Below, piece by piece: positions 10,715 through 20,588 of a stretch of DNA of 30,000 bases. The notes under the pieces are model-generated. The model was not told the DNA's origin, searched no databases, and saw nothing but the letters and a program-made list of their open reading frames with translations. Source of the stretch: Halocaridina rubra. Taxonomy: Eukaryota; Arthropoda; Malacostraca; Decapoda; Atyidae. Positions within the stretch are counted from its first letter, which is position 1, and the number at the start of each line of letters is the position of its first letter. The stretch covers positions 47,501 through 77,500 of the forward strand of contig JAXCGZ010019139.1 in NCBI GenBank assembly GCA_037179515.1, written 5' to 3'. The translations under genes were made by a program, and so were the position numbers.

Positions 10715-11221
10715 GTGAGGCCAAAACTCGAATATGCAGCCCCCTTTTGGAATCCGCACGTGAAAAAACACATAGCTAAGCTTGAAAAAGTTCAAAGACA
10801 TGCCACGAAACTGGTGCCAGAAATACGCAATCTCAGTTATGATGAGAGACTGAGGGAATTAGACTTGCCATCACTCGAAGCTAGAAGAGTGAGGGGGGAT
10901 ATGGTGACAGTCTTTAAATTCCTACATGGTTATGATAGAGTGGATAGGGATCGATATTTTGATATGGCTGGCTCTAGAACTAGAGGTCATAGTTTGAAGC
11001 TTGGTAAGAAAACTTCTTTTGCAGGATGTAAGGAAATACTTTTTCAGTGTAAGAGTAGTTGATAATTGGAATTGGCTAAGCGAGGAGGTAGTTAATGCTA
11101 TCTCAATCCATAGTTTTAAGGACAGGTATGATAAGTATCACTAAGTCTAAAATGGAAGCGATCAGGAGACGGGAAGATACGAGCTTTGGGCTCTTTCACG
11201 TAAACACAATTAGGTAATCAC
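10715..11221 (+). mobile_element. LINE copy G: 3' fragment (ORF C-terminus, frameshifted)
   Basis: Encodes the RT C-terminal region from RPKLEYAAPFWNPH onward, open 10715-11062. The frame then breaks at the same extra T (CTTCTTTTGCAGG) found in copy D. Upstream it has the CACGTGAAAAAACAC variant seen in copy K. It therefore mixes variants of D and K. Confidence 0.85.
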
Positions 11222-11467
11222 TATGACTAGAGGTCATAGTTTGAAGCTTCGTAAGAAAACTTCTTCGCAGGATGTAAGGAAATACTTTTTCAGTGTAAGA
11301 GTAGTTGATAATTGGAATTGGCTAAGCGAGGAGGTAGTTAATGCTATCTAAATCCATAGTTTTAAGGACAGGTATGATAAGTATCACTAAGTATAAAATG
11401 GAACCGATGAGGAGACGGGAAGATACGAGCTTTGGGCTCTTTCCCGTAAACACAATTAGGTAATCAC
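11222..11467 (+). mobile_element. LINE copy H: 3' fragment
   Basis: Same start (TATGACTAGAGG) and same GGATGTAAGG variant as copy E, 945 bp downstream of it, but with an intact 3' UTR and single tail. One substitution creates an in-frame TAA near 11349 (ATCTAAATCC). Confidence 0.85.
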
Positions 11468-11738
11468 TATGACTAGAGGTCATAGTTTGAAGCTTCGTAA
11501 GAAAACTTCTTCGCAGGATTTAAGGAAATACTTTTTCAGTGTAAGAGTAGTTGATAATTGGAATTGGCTAAGCGAGGAGGTAGTTAATGCTATCTCAATC
11601 CATAGTTTTAAGGACAGGTATGATAAGTATCACTAAGTATAAAATGGAACCGATGAGGAGACGGGAAGATACGAGCTTTGGGCTCTTTCCCGTAAACACA
11701 ATTAGGTAATCACAATTAGGTAATCACACACACACACA
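11468..11738 (+). mobile_element. LINE copy I: 3' fragment with double tail and (CA)n
   Basis: Counterpart of copy F at an offset of 1024 bp and intact at its 5' end (TATGACTAGAGG). It carries the F-specific GGATTTAAGG variant, two 14-bp tail units and the same (CA)n run. It is followed by GTGAGGCC of copy J. Confidence 0.85.
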
Positions 11739-12237
11739 GTGAGGCCAAAACTCGAATATGCAGCCCCCTTTTGGAATCCGCACTTGAAAAGCACATAGCT
11801 AAGCTTGAAAAAGTTCAAAGACATGCCACGAAACTGGTGCCAGAAATACGCAATCTCAGTTATGATGAGAGGCTGAGGGAATTAGACTTGCCATCACTCG
11901 AAGCTAGAAGAGTGAGGGGGGATATGGTGACAGTCTTTAAATTCCTACATGGTTATGATAGAGTGGATAGGGATCGATATTTTGATATGGCTGGCTCTAG
12001 AACTAGAGGTCATAGTTTGAAGCTTGGTAAGAAAACTTCTTTGCAGGATGTAAGGAAATACTTTTTCAGTGTAAAAGTAGTTGATAATTGGAATTCGCTA
12101 AGCGAGGAGGTAGTTAATGCTATCTCAATCCATAGTTTTAAGGACAGGTATGATAAGAAGCACGAAGTATAAAATGGAACCGATGAGGAGATGGGAAGAT
12201 ACGAGCTTTGAGCTCTTTCCCGTAAACACAGTTAGGA
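11739..12237 (+). mobile_element. LINE copy J: mosaic 3' fragment
   Basis: The 5' half resembles copy G (starts GTGAGGCC after (CA)n; shares CTTGCCATC and TTCCTACATGG). The 3' half resembles copy C (KKHEV C-terminus; GAGATGGGAAGATACGAG; GAGCTTTGAGCTC; stops at GTTAGG before the inverted repeat). The open frame 11771-12172 covers the last ~130 codons. The switch marks the likely crossover that created the 3824-bp duplication. Confidence 0.85.
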
Positions 12238-12329
12238 AAAGCTGTGGAAAAGCTTGGGATTTTCTTTAGCCTCCCTGGAGGGACATCACCAGGAAGGCTA
12301 AAGAAAATCCCAAGCTTTTCCACAGCTTT
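12238..12329. repeat. 41-bp inverted repeat at the 5' end of LINE copy K
   Basis: Arms 12238-12278 and 12289-12329. It has the same arm sequence, single mismatch and loop as the inverted repeat at 8414-8505, 3824 bp upstream. It therefore arose by duplication of that junction and not by an independent event. Confidence 0.93.
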
Positions 12330-14018
12330 ATCAGAGGAAAGCTGAAGGTAAAAGAACAGGTTTTAAGGCTAAAGAGAGCGGATGGAAGCATCACCGAGAC
12401 GGATGAAGAGATCTGCAAAGAATTGAACAAGGAGTTTCAGTCAGTATTTACAGTAGAAAATACCCCACCCCCTCAGATTGCAGTGATAGAAGCTCAAGGG
12501 CCGGTATTAGATAACATCAACCTTACAGCCACAGAGGTATGCAAAGCGCTGATGGATTTAGATGTTCATAAAGCTACAAGTCCTGATGACATATCCCCTC
12601 ATGTGCTTAAAATATGTGCAAACACAATATCAGTGGCACTAAGTATCATATTTAAGGAGTCACTGGAGTCGGGGGAGATTCCAAGATGCTGGAAACAAGC
12701 AAATGTGATACCTATCTTCAAAAAGGGAAGGAGGGATACGGCTCCGAACTATAGACCAGTTTCCTTGACCAGCATAGTTTGCAAAGTTATGGAGAAACTA
12801 CTAAGGAAACATATCTCTCTTCACTTGGAATCCTTCAACTTTTTGTCAGTGAGGCAACATGGCTTCAGAGAAGGTAGATCAACAGTAACAAACTTATTAG
12901 AATTTTATGATGAGGTAAGCCAAATCTTACAGGAAAAAGAGGGGTGGGCAGATTGCATATTCCTAGACTTCCAGAAAGCGTTTGACACTGTTCCACATGG
13001 GAGACTTATTAGGAAGCTGCAATCAATGGCTAGAATAGGTGGAAATGTTTTGGAATGGATAAAAACTTACTTACAAGGAAGGGAACAGAGGGTTAGAGTA
13101 AGACACAGTGTCTGAATGGAGAAGAGTTAGTAGTGGAGTTCCACAGGGTTCAGTTTTAGGGCCACTTTTGTTCCTTGTATATGTAAATGACCTACCAGAG
13201 TCTGTAAATCATTCATGAATATGTTTGCAGATGATGCAAAGATTGTGAAGAAAGTAAAAAACGAGAACAATGGTAGAGAACTTCAGGAGGATCTAAATAA
13301 TCTGCATGAGTGGTCAGAAAAGTGGCTAATGAAATTCAATACTTCAAAATGTAAGGTAATGAGAATGGGTACAAGTGCAAGAAGGCCCAAGCTTGACTAC
13401 TCGGTGGCTGGAGTACAACTTCAAGAGACAGAAAATGAGAGAGATCTAGGAGTAAACATACTGGCACATTTGTCTCCAGAAATACATATAAATGGCATAG
13501 TAAGGGCAGCATATGCATTCTTATCAAATGTAAGGGTAGCCTTCAGGCACATGGACAAGGAAATGTTCAGAAATATTTATGTAACCTATGTGAGGCCAAA
13601 ACTCAAATATGCAGCCCCCTTTTGGAATCCGCACGTGAAAAAACACATAGCTAAGCTTGAAAAAGTTCAAAGACATGCCACGAAACTGGTGCCAGAAATA
13701 CGCAATCTCAGTTATGATGAGAGGCTGAGGGAATTAGACTTACCATCACTCGAAGCTAGAAGAGTGAGGGGGGATATGGTGACAGTCTTTAAATTCCTTC
13801 ATGGTTATGATAGAGTGGATAGGGATCGATATTTTGATATGGCTGGCTCTAGAACTAGAGGTCATAGTTTGAAGCTTGGTAAGAAAACTTCTTTGCAGGA
13901 TGTAAGGAAATACTTTTTCAGTGTAAGAGTAGTTGATAATTGGAATTGGCTAAGCGAGGAGGTAGTTAATGCTATCTCAATCCATAGTTTTAAGGACAGG
14001 TATGATAAGTATCACTAA
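12279..14018 (+). pseudogene. Reverse transcriptase ORF of LINE copy K (broken)
   Basis: Open from 12279 to the stop at 13113-13115. A 2-bp deletion (AGACACAGTG for AGACACTCAGTG) near 13105 causes the stop just before motif B. A 1-bp deletion near 13209 (GTAAATCATTC) restores the original frame, so 13215-14018 again encodes FADD and the whole C-terminus to KYDKYH-type end. The GVPQG motif is present only in the wrong frame between the two lesions. No activity is expected. Confidence 0.9.
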
Positions 14019-14095
14019 GTCTAAAATGGAAGCGATCAGGAGACGGGAAGATACGAGCTTTGGGCTCTTTCCCGTAAAAACAATTAGGTAATTAC
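12279..14095 (+). mobile_element. LINE copy K: 5'-truncated, RT frame broken by two small deletions
   Basis: Duplicate of copy D from the same truncation point to the 3' end; the 3' UTR is AGTCTAAAATGGAAGCGATC. The tail is altered to AATTAGGTAATTAC and runs straight into a 367-bp (AT)n tract. K lacks both D-specific insertions but has its own deletions. Confidence 0.9.
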
Positions 14096-14472
<377 letters not shown>

Positions 14473-14850
14473 GAGGGAGTTGCCAATGATCACTATATTT
14501 TGATATGATTATAACCACTTAGAAGATATAGCCCTAATACCTAATGCGTGTTTCACCAACACCATAACATCTAAATCATTTAGCGGATATTCTACAATTG
14601 TCATAAATTATGCATATTTCATGTGCGGCGATGGTAAGAATTGCATATTGTACCATCCTTTGCAACATTTTTAATAATAAAAAAAAAACTTGAGAAGCTT
14701 GGAGAAGAAAACAAAAGGCGAGGATAAAATTTCCAAACAAGAGAATACTTACTAAAAGCTGGGTAATAGATAATATGAACAAAATGTTAGTGCATTGCTA
14801 AACAATCATATACTGCCTTCACACTACCATTTATATTCATTTTAAGAGAC
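14473..14850. other. No recognisable gene
   Basis: AT-rich unique-looking sequence without any supportable coding or repeat feature. Confidence 0.5.
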
Positions 14851-15096
14851 ACGTTTTGAATTCTTAAGTCTCATTAGCCACTTGTCTAATCACTCATGCA
14901 GACTATTTAGGTCGTCCTGGAATTCTCTATTTCCATCTTTTACTCTTCGCACACTCTGCAAATATTTTATTATATACATTTGCAGATGATAATATTGCGA
15001 AGAGTAAAAGATGGAAATAGAGAATTCCAGGACGACCTAAATAGTCTGCATGAGTGATTAGAGAAGTGGCTAAGGAGACTTAAGAATTCAAAACGT
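14851..15096. repeat. Long inverted repeat at the 5' end of an old LINE copy
   Basis: Left arm 14851-14963 and right arm 14978-15096 are reverse complements over more than 100 bases. The pairing is perfect over most of its length, with a few mismatches and a small length difference near the loop. The loop is 14 bases. The right arm is forward LINE sequence starting at the RT motif C (TTTGCAGATGAT); the left arm is its inverted copy. The arrangement matches the inverted repeats in front of copies D and K. Confidence 0.92.
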
Positions 15097-15288
15097 AATG
15101 AGAATGGGCAGATGCATAAAGATTGAGCTTACAAAGGCAGGACAGGAACTTCAAGAATCTGAGAACGAAAAGATCTAGGGGTAATATATAATGACAGATT
15201 TGTCTCTTAAAATGAATATAAATGGTAGTATGAAGGCAGTATATAATTTTTTTTCTTTATAGCAAATATAAGAGTAGCACTTGGGCAC
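14978..15288 (+). mobile_element. Old diverged relative of the CR1/L2-like LINE, 5' part
   Basis: Forward sequence homologous to copy B from FADD (6802) to the GGCACATGGAC region (about 7130). It is clearly diverged, with indels and stop codons (for example CATGAGTGATTAG). It is interrupted at 15288/15289 by another LINE and resumes at 17313. Confidence 0.82.
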
Positions 15289-15778
15289 TTTCCTCCCTAA
15301 CCTCCTCCTCCTATCTGAAACCCAGCTGTCTATACTTGCTTCCACTGACTCATATCAAATCTCTCACTATAATCTGTATACTCGTTTCCGTTCCAAAGGT
15401 GGGGACTATGCATACTGCAACATTAACACTCCTACTGCGAGGCTCATGGACCTTGAATCTCCTGACATGTGATGTTCTCTGGCTATCTCTCCACTACCAC
15501 TATCTTCCTTTGCTTCTGCTACTGTTCTCCAAACTCCACCGAGTTTGTGTCTTTCGTTGAATATCTGTCCTCGTGCCATGAGTCCTCGCTATCTTCTCAA
15601 CCACATGCCGAAGTTCTATACATTGGAGACTTCAATGTACACCACAGTGAGTGGCTTCATTCTTGTCACACAGATGTGGGAGGAAGCGAGGCCCTTGCTT
15701 TCTCTATTACTCACGATCTGGAGCAAATTATCAAACATCCTACTCACGTTCCTGATCGTCACGACGCATGCTCTAATT
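15289..15778 (+). pseudogene. Endonuclease-domain remnant of the second LINE
   Basis: Pieces of an APE-type endonuclease in shifting frames. LLLSETQLS (catalytic Glu) and RFRSKGG lie in the frame 15281-15472. FVSFVEYLSS, then YIGDFNVHHSEW (the GDFN metal-binding motif) and KHPTHVPDRHD lie in the frame 15469-15792. The domain is cut off before the C-terminal SDH motif. The sequence then jumps directly to the RT motif PKRGDRSIPSNYR, so an internal deletion removed the end of the endonuclease and the start of the RT. Confidence 0.82.
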
Positions 15779-17114
15779 CAACCTGTTCCTAAGAGGGGTG
15801 ACCGCTCTATTCCTTCTAACTACCGATCTATTGCCCTAACCTCCTCTATTGCTAAATGTTTCGAAACTGCTCAATTCTCACTTCTTGAAACGCCTTGAAT
15901 CTAACTCACTTATATCCGATCACTAGTTCGGCTTCCGCAAGGCAAGATCCACTGGTGATCTGTCCTATCTTGCTCATGTATGGTCATCTTCTCTGAGGAA
16001 CTATGGGGAATCCTTTGTCGTCGCCCTTGATATCTCTAAGGCTTTCGACAGAGTCTGGCGCAAGGCTCTGTTGGCCAAACTTCCTGCCTATGGCTTTACC
16101 CTTTCTTTCTGTTCTCTGATTTCCAGTTTTCTTACTGACCATTTTATATCTGTATTTGTTGATGGCGCGGCATATAGCCCTTTCCCTGTTACCAGTGGTG
16201 TTCCACAGGGCTCTATTCTTTCACCAACTCTGTTCCTTCTCTTTATCAATGATCTTCTACAATCCCCATCTTCCTCTCTTCTTCATGCCTTTGCTGATGA
16301 TTCTACCCTTCACTTTTCCTCTGCCTTTTCTTCACAACCTTCATCTGCTACTCGTAATCAATCTCGTATCACTCTTTCTTCTACTCTTAACTCCGATTTG
16401 CAGAGAGTATCTGAGTGGAGCACTCAAAAATTCAATGCCTCCAAAACACAGTTTCAAGCTATCTCTTTATCTTCTTCTCCTCCTGATAACTCTATTGTCT
16501 TTGAAACTAATGAAATTTACCCTCTTAACTCTATCAACATATTAGGAATTCATATAGCCTCTAACTTGTCTTGGAGGAATCACATAATCCATATTTCTAA
16601 ATCTTCATCCAAAAAATTGGGGTTTTTGTTTCGTTTTCGTCATTACTTTTCCTCTTTGCAGTTACTTAAAATTTACAAAGGTCTTATCCGCCCCTGCTTA
16701 GGATACTGCTCACACATCTGGGGTGCTTCTTCATATACTTATCTTCTTGATAGGGTTGAATCTAAGGCAGTCAGACTCATTAATGATCCTTCTCTTACTT
16801 CTAACCTGGATTCTCTCTCTCTTCGCCATAAGGTATCTCCTCTTTTGCTTTTCAGTCGCTACTACTTCCATCGCTTCTCTGAGGAGTTGGCGAGTTGCAT
16901 CCCTCCCCCACTGCAGAGGCCACGTAACACTCGCCAAGCGGCCTCATCTCACAGGTACTGTGTGGAGATTTGTAGCTCGCGGATTGGTCGGTGCAGCGAC
17001 TGCTTCTTCCCATCTACCTCCAGACTCTGGAACTCTCTTCCTCCTTCTATCTTTCCTAATTCTTATGACCTTTCATCCTTCAAAAAGCAGATCTATCGTC
17101 ATCTCAGAGCCTAG
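15779..17114 (+). pseudogene. Reverse transcriptase of the second LINE
   Basis: Begins with PKRGDRSIPSNYRSIALTSS in one frame (about 15781-15898). It changes frame near 15890 and meets an in-frame TAG at 15924-15926, just before FGFRKARST. From 15927 to the stop at 17112-17114 the frame is open for 395 codons. That open part carries motif A (VALDISKAFDRVW), motif B (SGVPQGSILSPTLF), motif C (FADDST), GLIRPCLGYCSHIWG and a C-terminal domain ending QIYRHLRA. All visible RT catalytic aspartates are retained. The upstream lesions and missing endonuclease mean it cannot work as a complete element. Confidence 0.88.
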
Positions 17115-17312
17115 TCCTCCATATCTCTGGGTCCTCTGTACTTTGACTGTTTTTTTCTGTCTGTGGTGACATTGTGTGACATTGCCTCATCTCTGCCTTG
17201 TCCGTAACCTTTTTCTTTTCCTTCGTCTTGGTATTTTCTCGTGCCCGGGCCTTTATTGATGAGGGCAGTTTCTGCTTGTCCCGGTGTCACACTCATAAAA
17301 AAAAAAAAAAAT

Positions 17313-17470
17313 ATGGACAAGGATAAGTTCAAAAATATTTAAATGACTTTAGTGATTCATAAGCTTGAATATGCAGCACCTTTCTGGAATCCATAATCGT
17401 AATAGCACATACAGTACAGTACTACAAATAAACTGGAGAAAGCTCAAATCATGCTATGAAGCTGGTGACA
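17313..17470 (+). mobile_element. Old diverged LINE relative, 3' part after the nested insertion
   Basis: Resumes with ATGGACAAGGATAAGTTC, matching copy B at ATGGACAAGGAAATGTTC (7129 onward). It continues through GAATATGCAGCACC to GAAGCTGGTGAC near 17470, where resemblance stops. Together with 14978-15288 this is one older copy split by the second LINE. Confidence 0.82.
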
Positions 17471-19924
17471 GTAATCTTGCATTTCTTTCTTGTCTGTACC
17501 TGGAGATATAACAAAAATGAAAATCGGTGGCCATTTGGAAGCCATATAGAATTCATGCTTTTCCACTTGGTGGATTTTCAGGGACTTTTAATATTCCATT
17601 TTAAACATTTCTCTAAACAATTTCAGATTATTTTCTGGAATGCTTGGTTAGGGTAATAGCTGCTTGCTTCTTGATACAACAATTCTGGAAATCACATAAA
17701 ATTAAAAGTTCTTAGATTACACAGAATATTTTAGGAAACAAATAACAAAGTTAGATATCTTTTTCTCCATGTATTCTCCATCATTACTTTGCTCAATAAA
17801 TTGCTTGTGCCTTCTAAGCAGGAAATGACAAAATATCTTTAACATATAATTTAAACAAATTACAGTAACAGCAAAATAATAGCAGAGTATAAAAAAAGCC
17901 TCTGCTTTAGATGTCCTCATTCCAAATGCTAGTGCTCACTTACATATATGAATGTCCGTTCATTTACATCAACGAACTGTATATATTCCCAAATCAAAGC
18001 TTGAAGACTGTGATAGGTAACTTTTACAGTACATCTGCAATATATCACGAAAAATTTTTGTAACCGAGTTACCACACTATTTTCTGCTGCTGCAAGTACT
18101 ATGCAGACCCAATATGATGCATATACTTATTACTATCACCAACATGGAAAAAGAATATGGCTACACCATGGCTCACTGACTGAAACTACTGTACTGAGTA
18201 CTTACCTTTCAAAATAATATCACAGAAGGTTTATTCATTGTACAAAATTCATCACATTTTACTCTAGTGGATTTCATTACTACCTGCATTATCATTAGCA
18301 TTACGGTATTAGTACTGTCTTATTTATTATTCCTAGTTTTAATATGAAGAATCCATTTTATCAATCCAACATAGCTCAGAATTCTTTCATCACTGCAACA
18401 AACACACTAAGAAAATGTTTTACAAACAATTAAAAGAGAAAGTGGACGTATCTCATGAACAAATTTAAAGGCTATCAATGAAAAATATCATACAAAAGCT
18501 AATATGGAAATATAAAAGAAACAGCTTTTAGGTAAATATAATAAAAGTACACAACTCCCAAGAAGCTTGGGCTTACTCAAAATGAAATGCACTTCGAACA
18601 TTTTCTTTATTTCTTGGGTACAACTTTCATTCTTAATGCATTTAACTTTCTCACTTAATGCATTTCAACTTACATTCCTAATGCACTTACTTATACCTAT
18701 TGGCAAAATTCTTAAATCATGTGCAAGACCAGGACCTGCAATAGCATTGTAATGTTATGCTGAAATATGCAGAAAATATTTTTCGTATAAGACTAAAAAT
18801 AATATGCTTTAATAAGAATTAAAAACACTGGACTGATATGTCGTTATCAGACGTTTTCTGTAATTGCACGAAATACATCACGAGCTGTATGTAAAATAAT
18901 TGTGTATGCCACATAAAGGAAAACGAAACTATATATATCGCCATTAATTATTTCACAGATCTAAAATAATAATTTTCACACTATTAAAACATCAATATAA
19001 ATTTTGCGCTAATTTTATAACAATCATTAAGTAAATTCAGACGTATATTGCCTTTTTTTCTTAATAAATGAGTTACAAAGTCGAGAATATAATTCTTGTA
19101 CAACTCACTTTTTTTTATTTATACATTATGATACATCTTAAAATTTTAATTGTAACACACTAAAATGACATCTAATGCTAAATTTGTAATGATAGGAACA
19201 ATAACTTTAATAAAGATAATTATGATTGTGAAAGGCCGTTATATAAAACACCAGGTCAATAAAATGTATATATCAAACCATATATACAAATATTCAAAAT
19301 CTGATATTGTTTAAGAAAGCTAGGTTTAATAAAAAAAACTTCATATTTATAATATATTGTGTCACTATCAGTCATGTGCAAACACGAATCACGCAGTATA
19401 ATTCTACTTCAGAGCGCTGTGCATGCAAGTTCTCTATTCATGCAATTTGAAGTCATCTGATTTGCTCGAGCATGTATCACACAACTCATCACTGAATAGC
19501 ATAATTTTTTCTTGCCGGACACAACTTACATTTTATTATATGATTAACAACACTGTATAATGTTTCAACACCAGTAGGAGAATGTTCACCAGTTAATGAT
19601 CACTTATTTCATTTATAAAAAGCTTTATACTTTCAAGTTGCAACTTTTTCCGGAATTAATATGAGTTCACATACTATGGTCAATAATGATGAAAGTACAT
19701 ATCAAAATTCGGTAGTCTATTAATTCTGAAATGTTTCCATATTTGAAAGAGCTCATGGTTTTACTGACAAAGCATAGTTTTGTTTCTAACAAGTACTTCT
19801 GAGCAAGATTGTATATTTATTGCATTTAATCATTCACCAAAGACTTATTTACTTTCTTAAATAGTAGTCATTCTGGTTTACAAGCAATAATGAAGCAGAA
19901 CATGAAAATTATGTAAAAGACCAT
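17471..19924. other. Gene-poor sequence, probably including the DDX19-type 3' UTR
   Basis: AT-rich sequence with no recognisable coding region. Its right part lies just downstream of the helicase stop codon on the minus strand, so part of it is expected to be 3' UTR. The left limit of the transcript cannot be read from sequence alone. Confidence 0.45.
19816..19821 (-). promoter_or_regulatory. Candidate polyadenylation signal of the helicase gene
   Basis: AATAAA on the minus strand, about 105 bases past the stop codon of the DDX19-like gene. The region is AT-rich and further AATAAA hexamers occur lower down, so this one is only the first candidate. Confidence 0.35.
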
Positions 19925-19989
19925 CTAATCTTCACCTAGTTTCTCAATTTCATCCATATTGTTGTAGTCCAATTTCGGAATCTTGATGC
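19925..19989 (-). CDS. DDX19: DDX19/Dbp5-like helicase, last coding exon
   Basis: Preceded by an acceptor TTTTTATTCAG (AG at 19991-19990), it completes the split glycine codon of the previous exon. It encodes IKIPKLDYNNMDEIEKLGED followed by TAG (19927-19925). This matches the acidic C-terminal tail of DDX19 proteins, which end in a DLDEIEK-like segment. Length and phase close the five-exon model exactly: 681 coding bases including the stop. Confidence 0.9.
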
Positions 19990-20327
19990 CTGAATAAAAA
20001 GAAAATATATACCTTTAAAATCTAGGCTGGTGAAAGGGATACAATATTAATAAGAGTTGATGCAAAGTGATACACCCAACCTACCTCAAAATTCATGGAA
20101 AAGTTCATATGTAAGGATCGAGGTAAATGTAGTAGTAAAGTGTCTTTAGCCTAAATGCTGTACAGAACTGCATATTTATTTACTGTACAGTACGTTTTTT
20201 ACCTAAACACAACTTACGGAAAAATATCTGGAACTTAACTCGTTCATAAGTTGGGGAGTGTCTGTATTTAAGATGTAGTTTTACATGTTTACAAAAATAT
20301 ACTATAATTTCCATTATAAGCTAAATA

Positions 20328-20588
20328 ATGGAATATGCAAGCCCTCCTTGCAAGTCAAACCTCACTAACACAGCACAACACCCTACAGACTATACAAAAC
20401 AAAGCAATTAAAACTATCATACGATGCACAGCTACTACACCTACGGACCACTTACACCAAGACTCTTAAGTCCTCAAATTCAAAGACCAGCATGAAATGA
20501 AAGGCACATAAATACTCCCTACAGCTTCCACATACCACCCACTACACTACATGGTAGAACACACACCAATTAACTTGAAAACAACACC
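20328..20588 (+). mobile_element. Degraded fragment of a third LINE (Jockey-like RT C-terminus)
   Basis: Broken plus-strand reading resembles the RT C-terminal region of Jockey-type elements: MEYASPP, then in other frames LYKTKQ, CTATTPTDHLHQDS-like spacing and HEMKGT/YMVEHTPINLKTT-like segments. Several frameshifts are present. The evidence is motif resemblance by eye only. It abuts the 5' end of the next LINE fragment. Confidence 0.5.

Larger units (their letters stand above)
15289..17310 (+). mobile_element. Second LINE family, 5'-truncated and internally deleted
   Basis: An endonuclease/RT non-LTR element unrelated to copies A-K, of the group whose RT ends with LDRVESKAVRLI and SRLWNSLPPSIFP. 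It comprises a partial endonuclease (15289-15780), a partial then complete RT (to 17114), a 3' UTR and an A-rich tail (CTCATAAAAA...) ending at 17310. It is inserted inside an older LINE copy. The clade (I/Jockey-like) is a guess from motif style. Confidence 0.88.

Noticed and set aside
10277..11738. CRISPR-like array of regularly spaced repeats
   Set aside because: The repeated units are long LINE 3' ends with tails, not short repeats with unique spacers, and the genome is eukaryotic.
16156..16545. Leu/Phe-rich frame that could be read as a membrane protein (also 16723-17169)
   Set aside because: Alternative frame of the pyrimidine-rich RT gene of the second LINE.
15469..17114. Host gene with introns
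   Set aside because: Endonuclease and RT motifs, a 3' A-rich tail and insertion inside another LINE identify it as a retrotransposon remnant.
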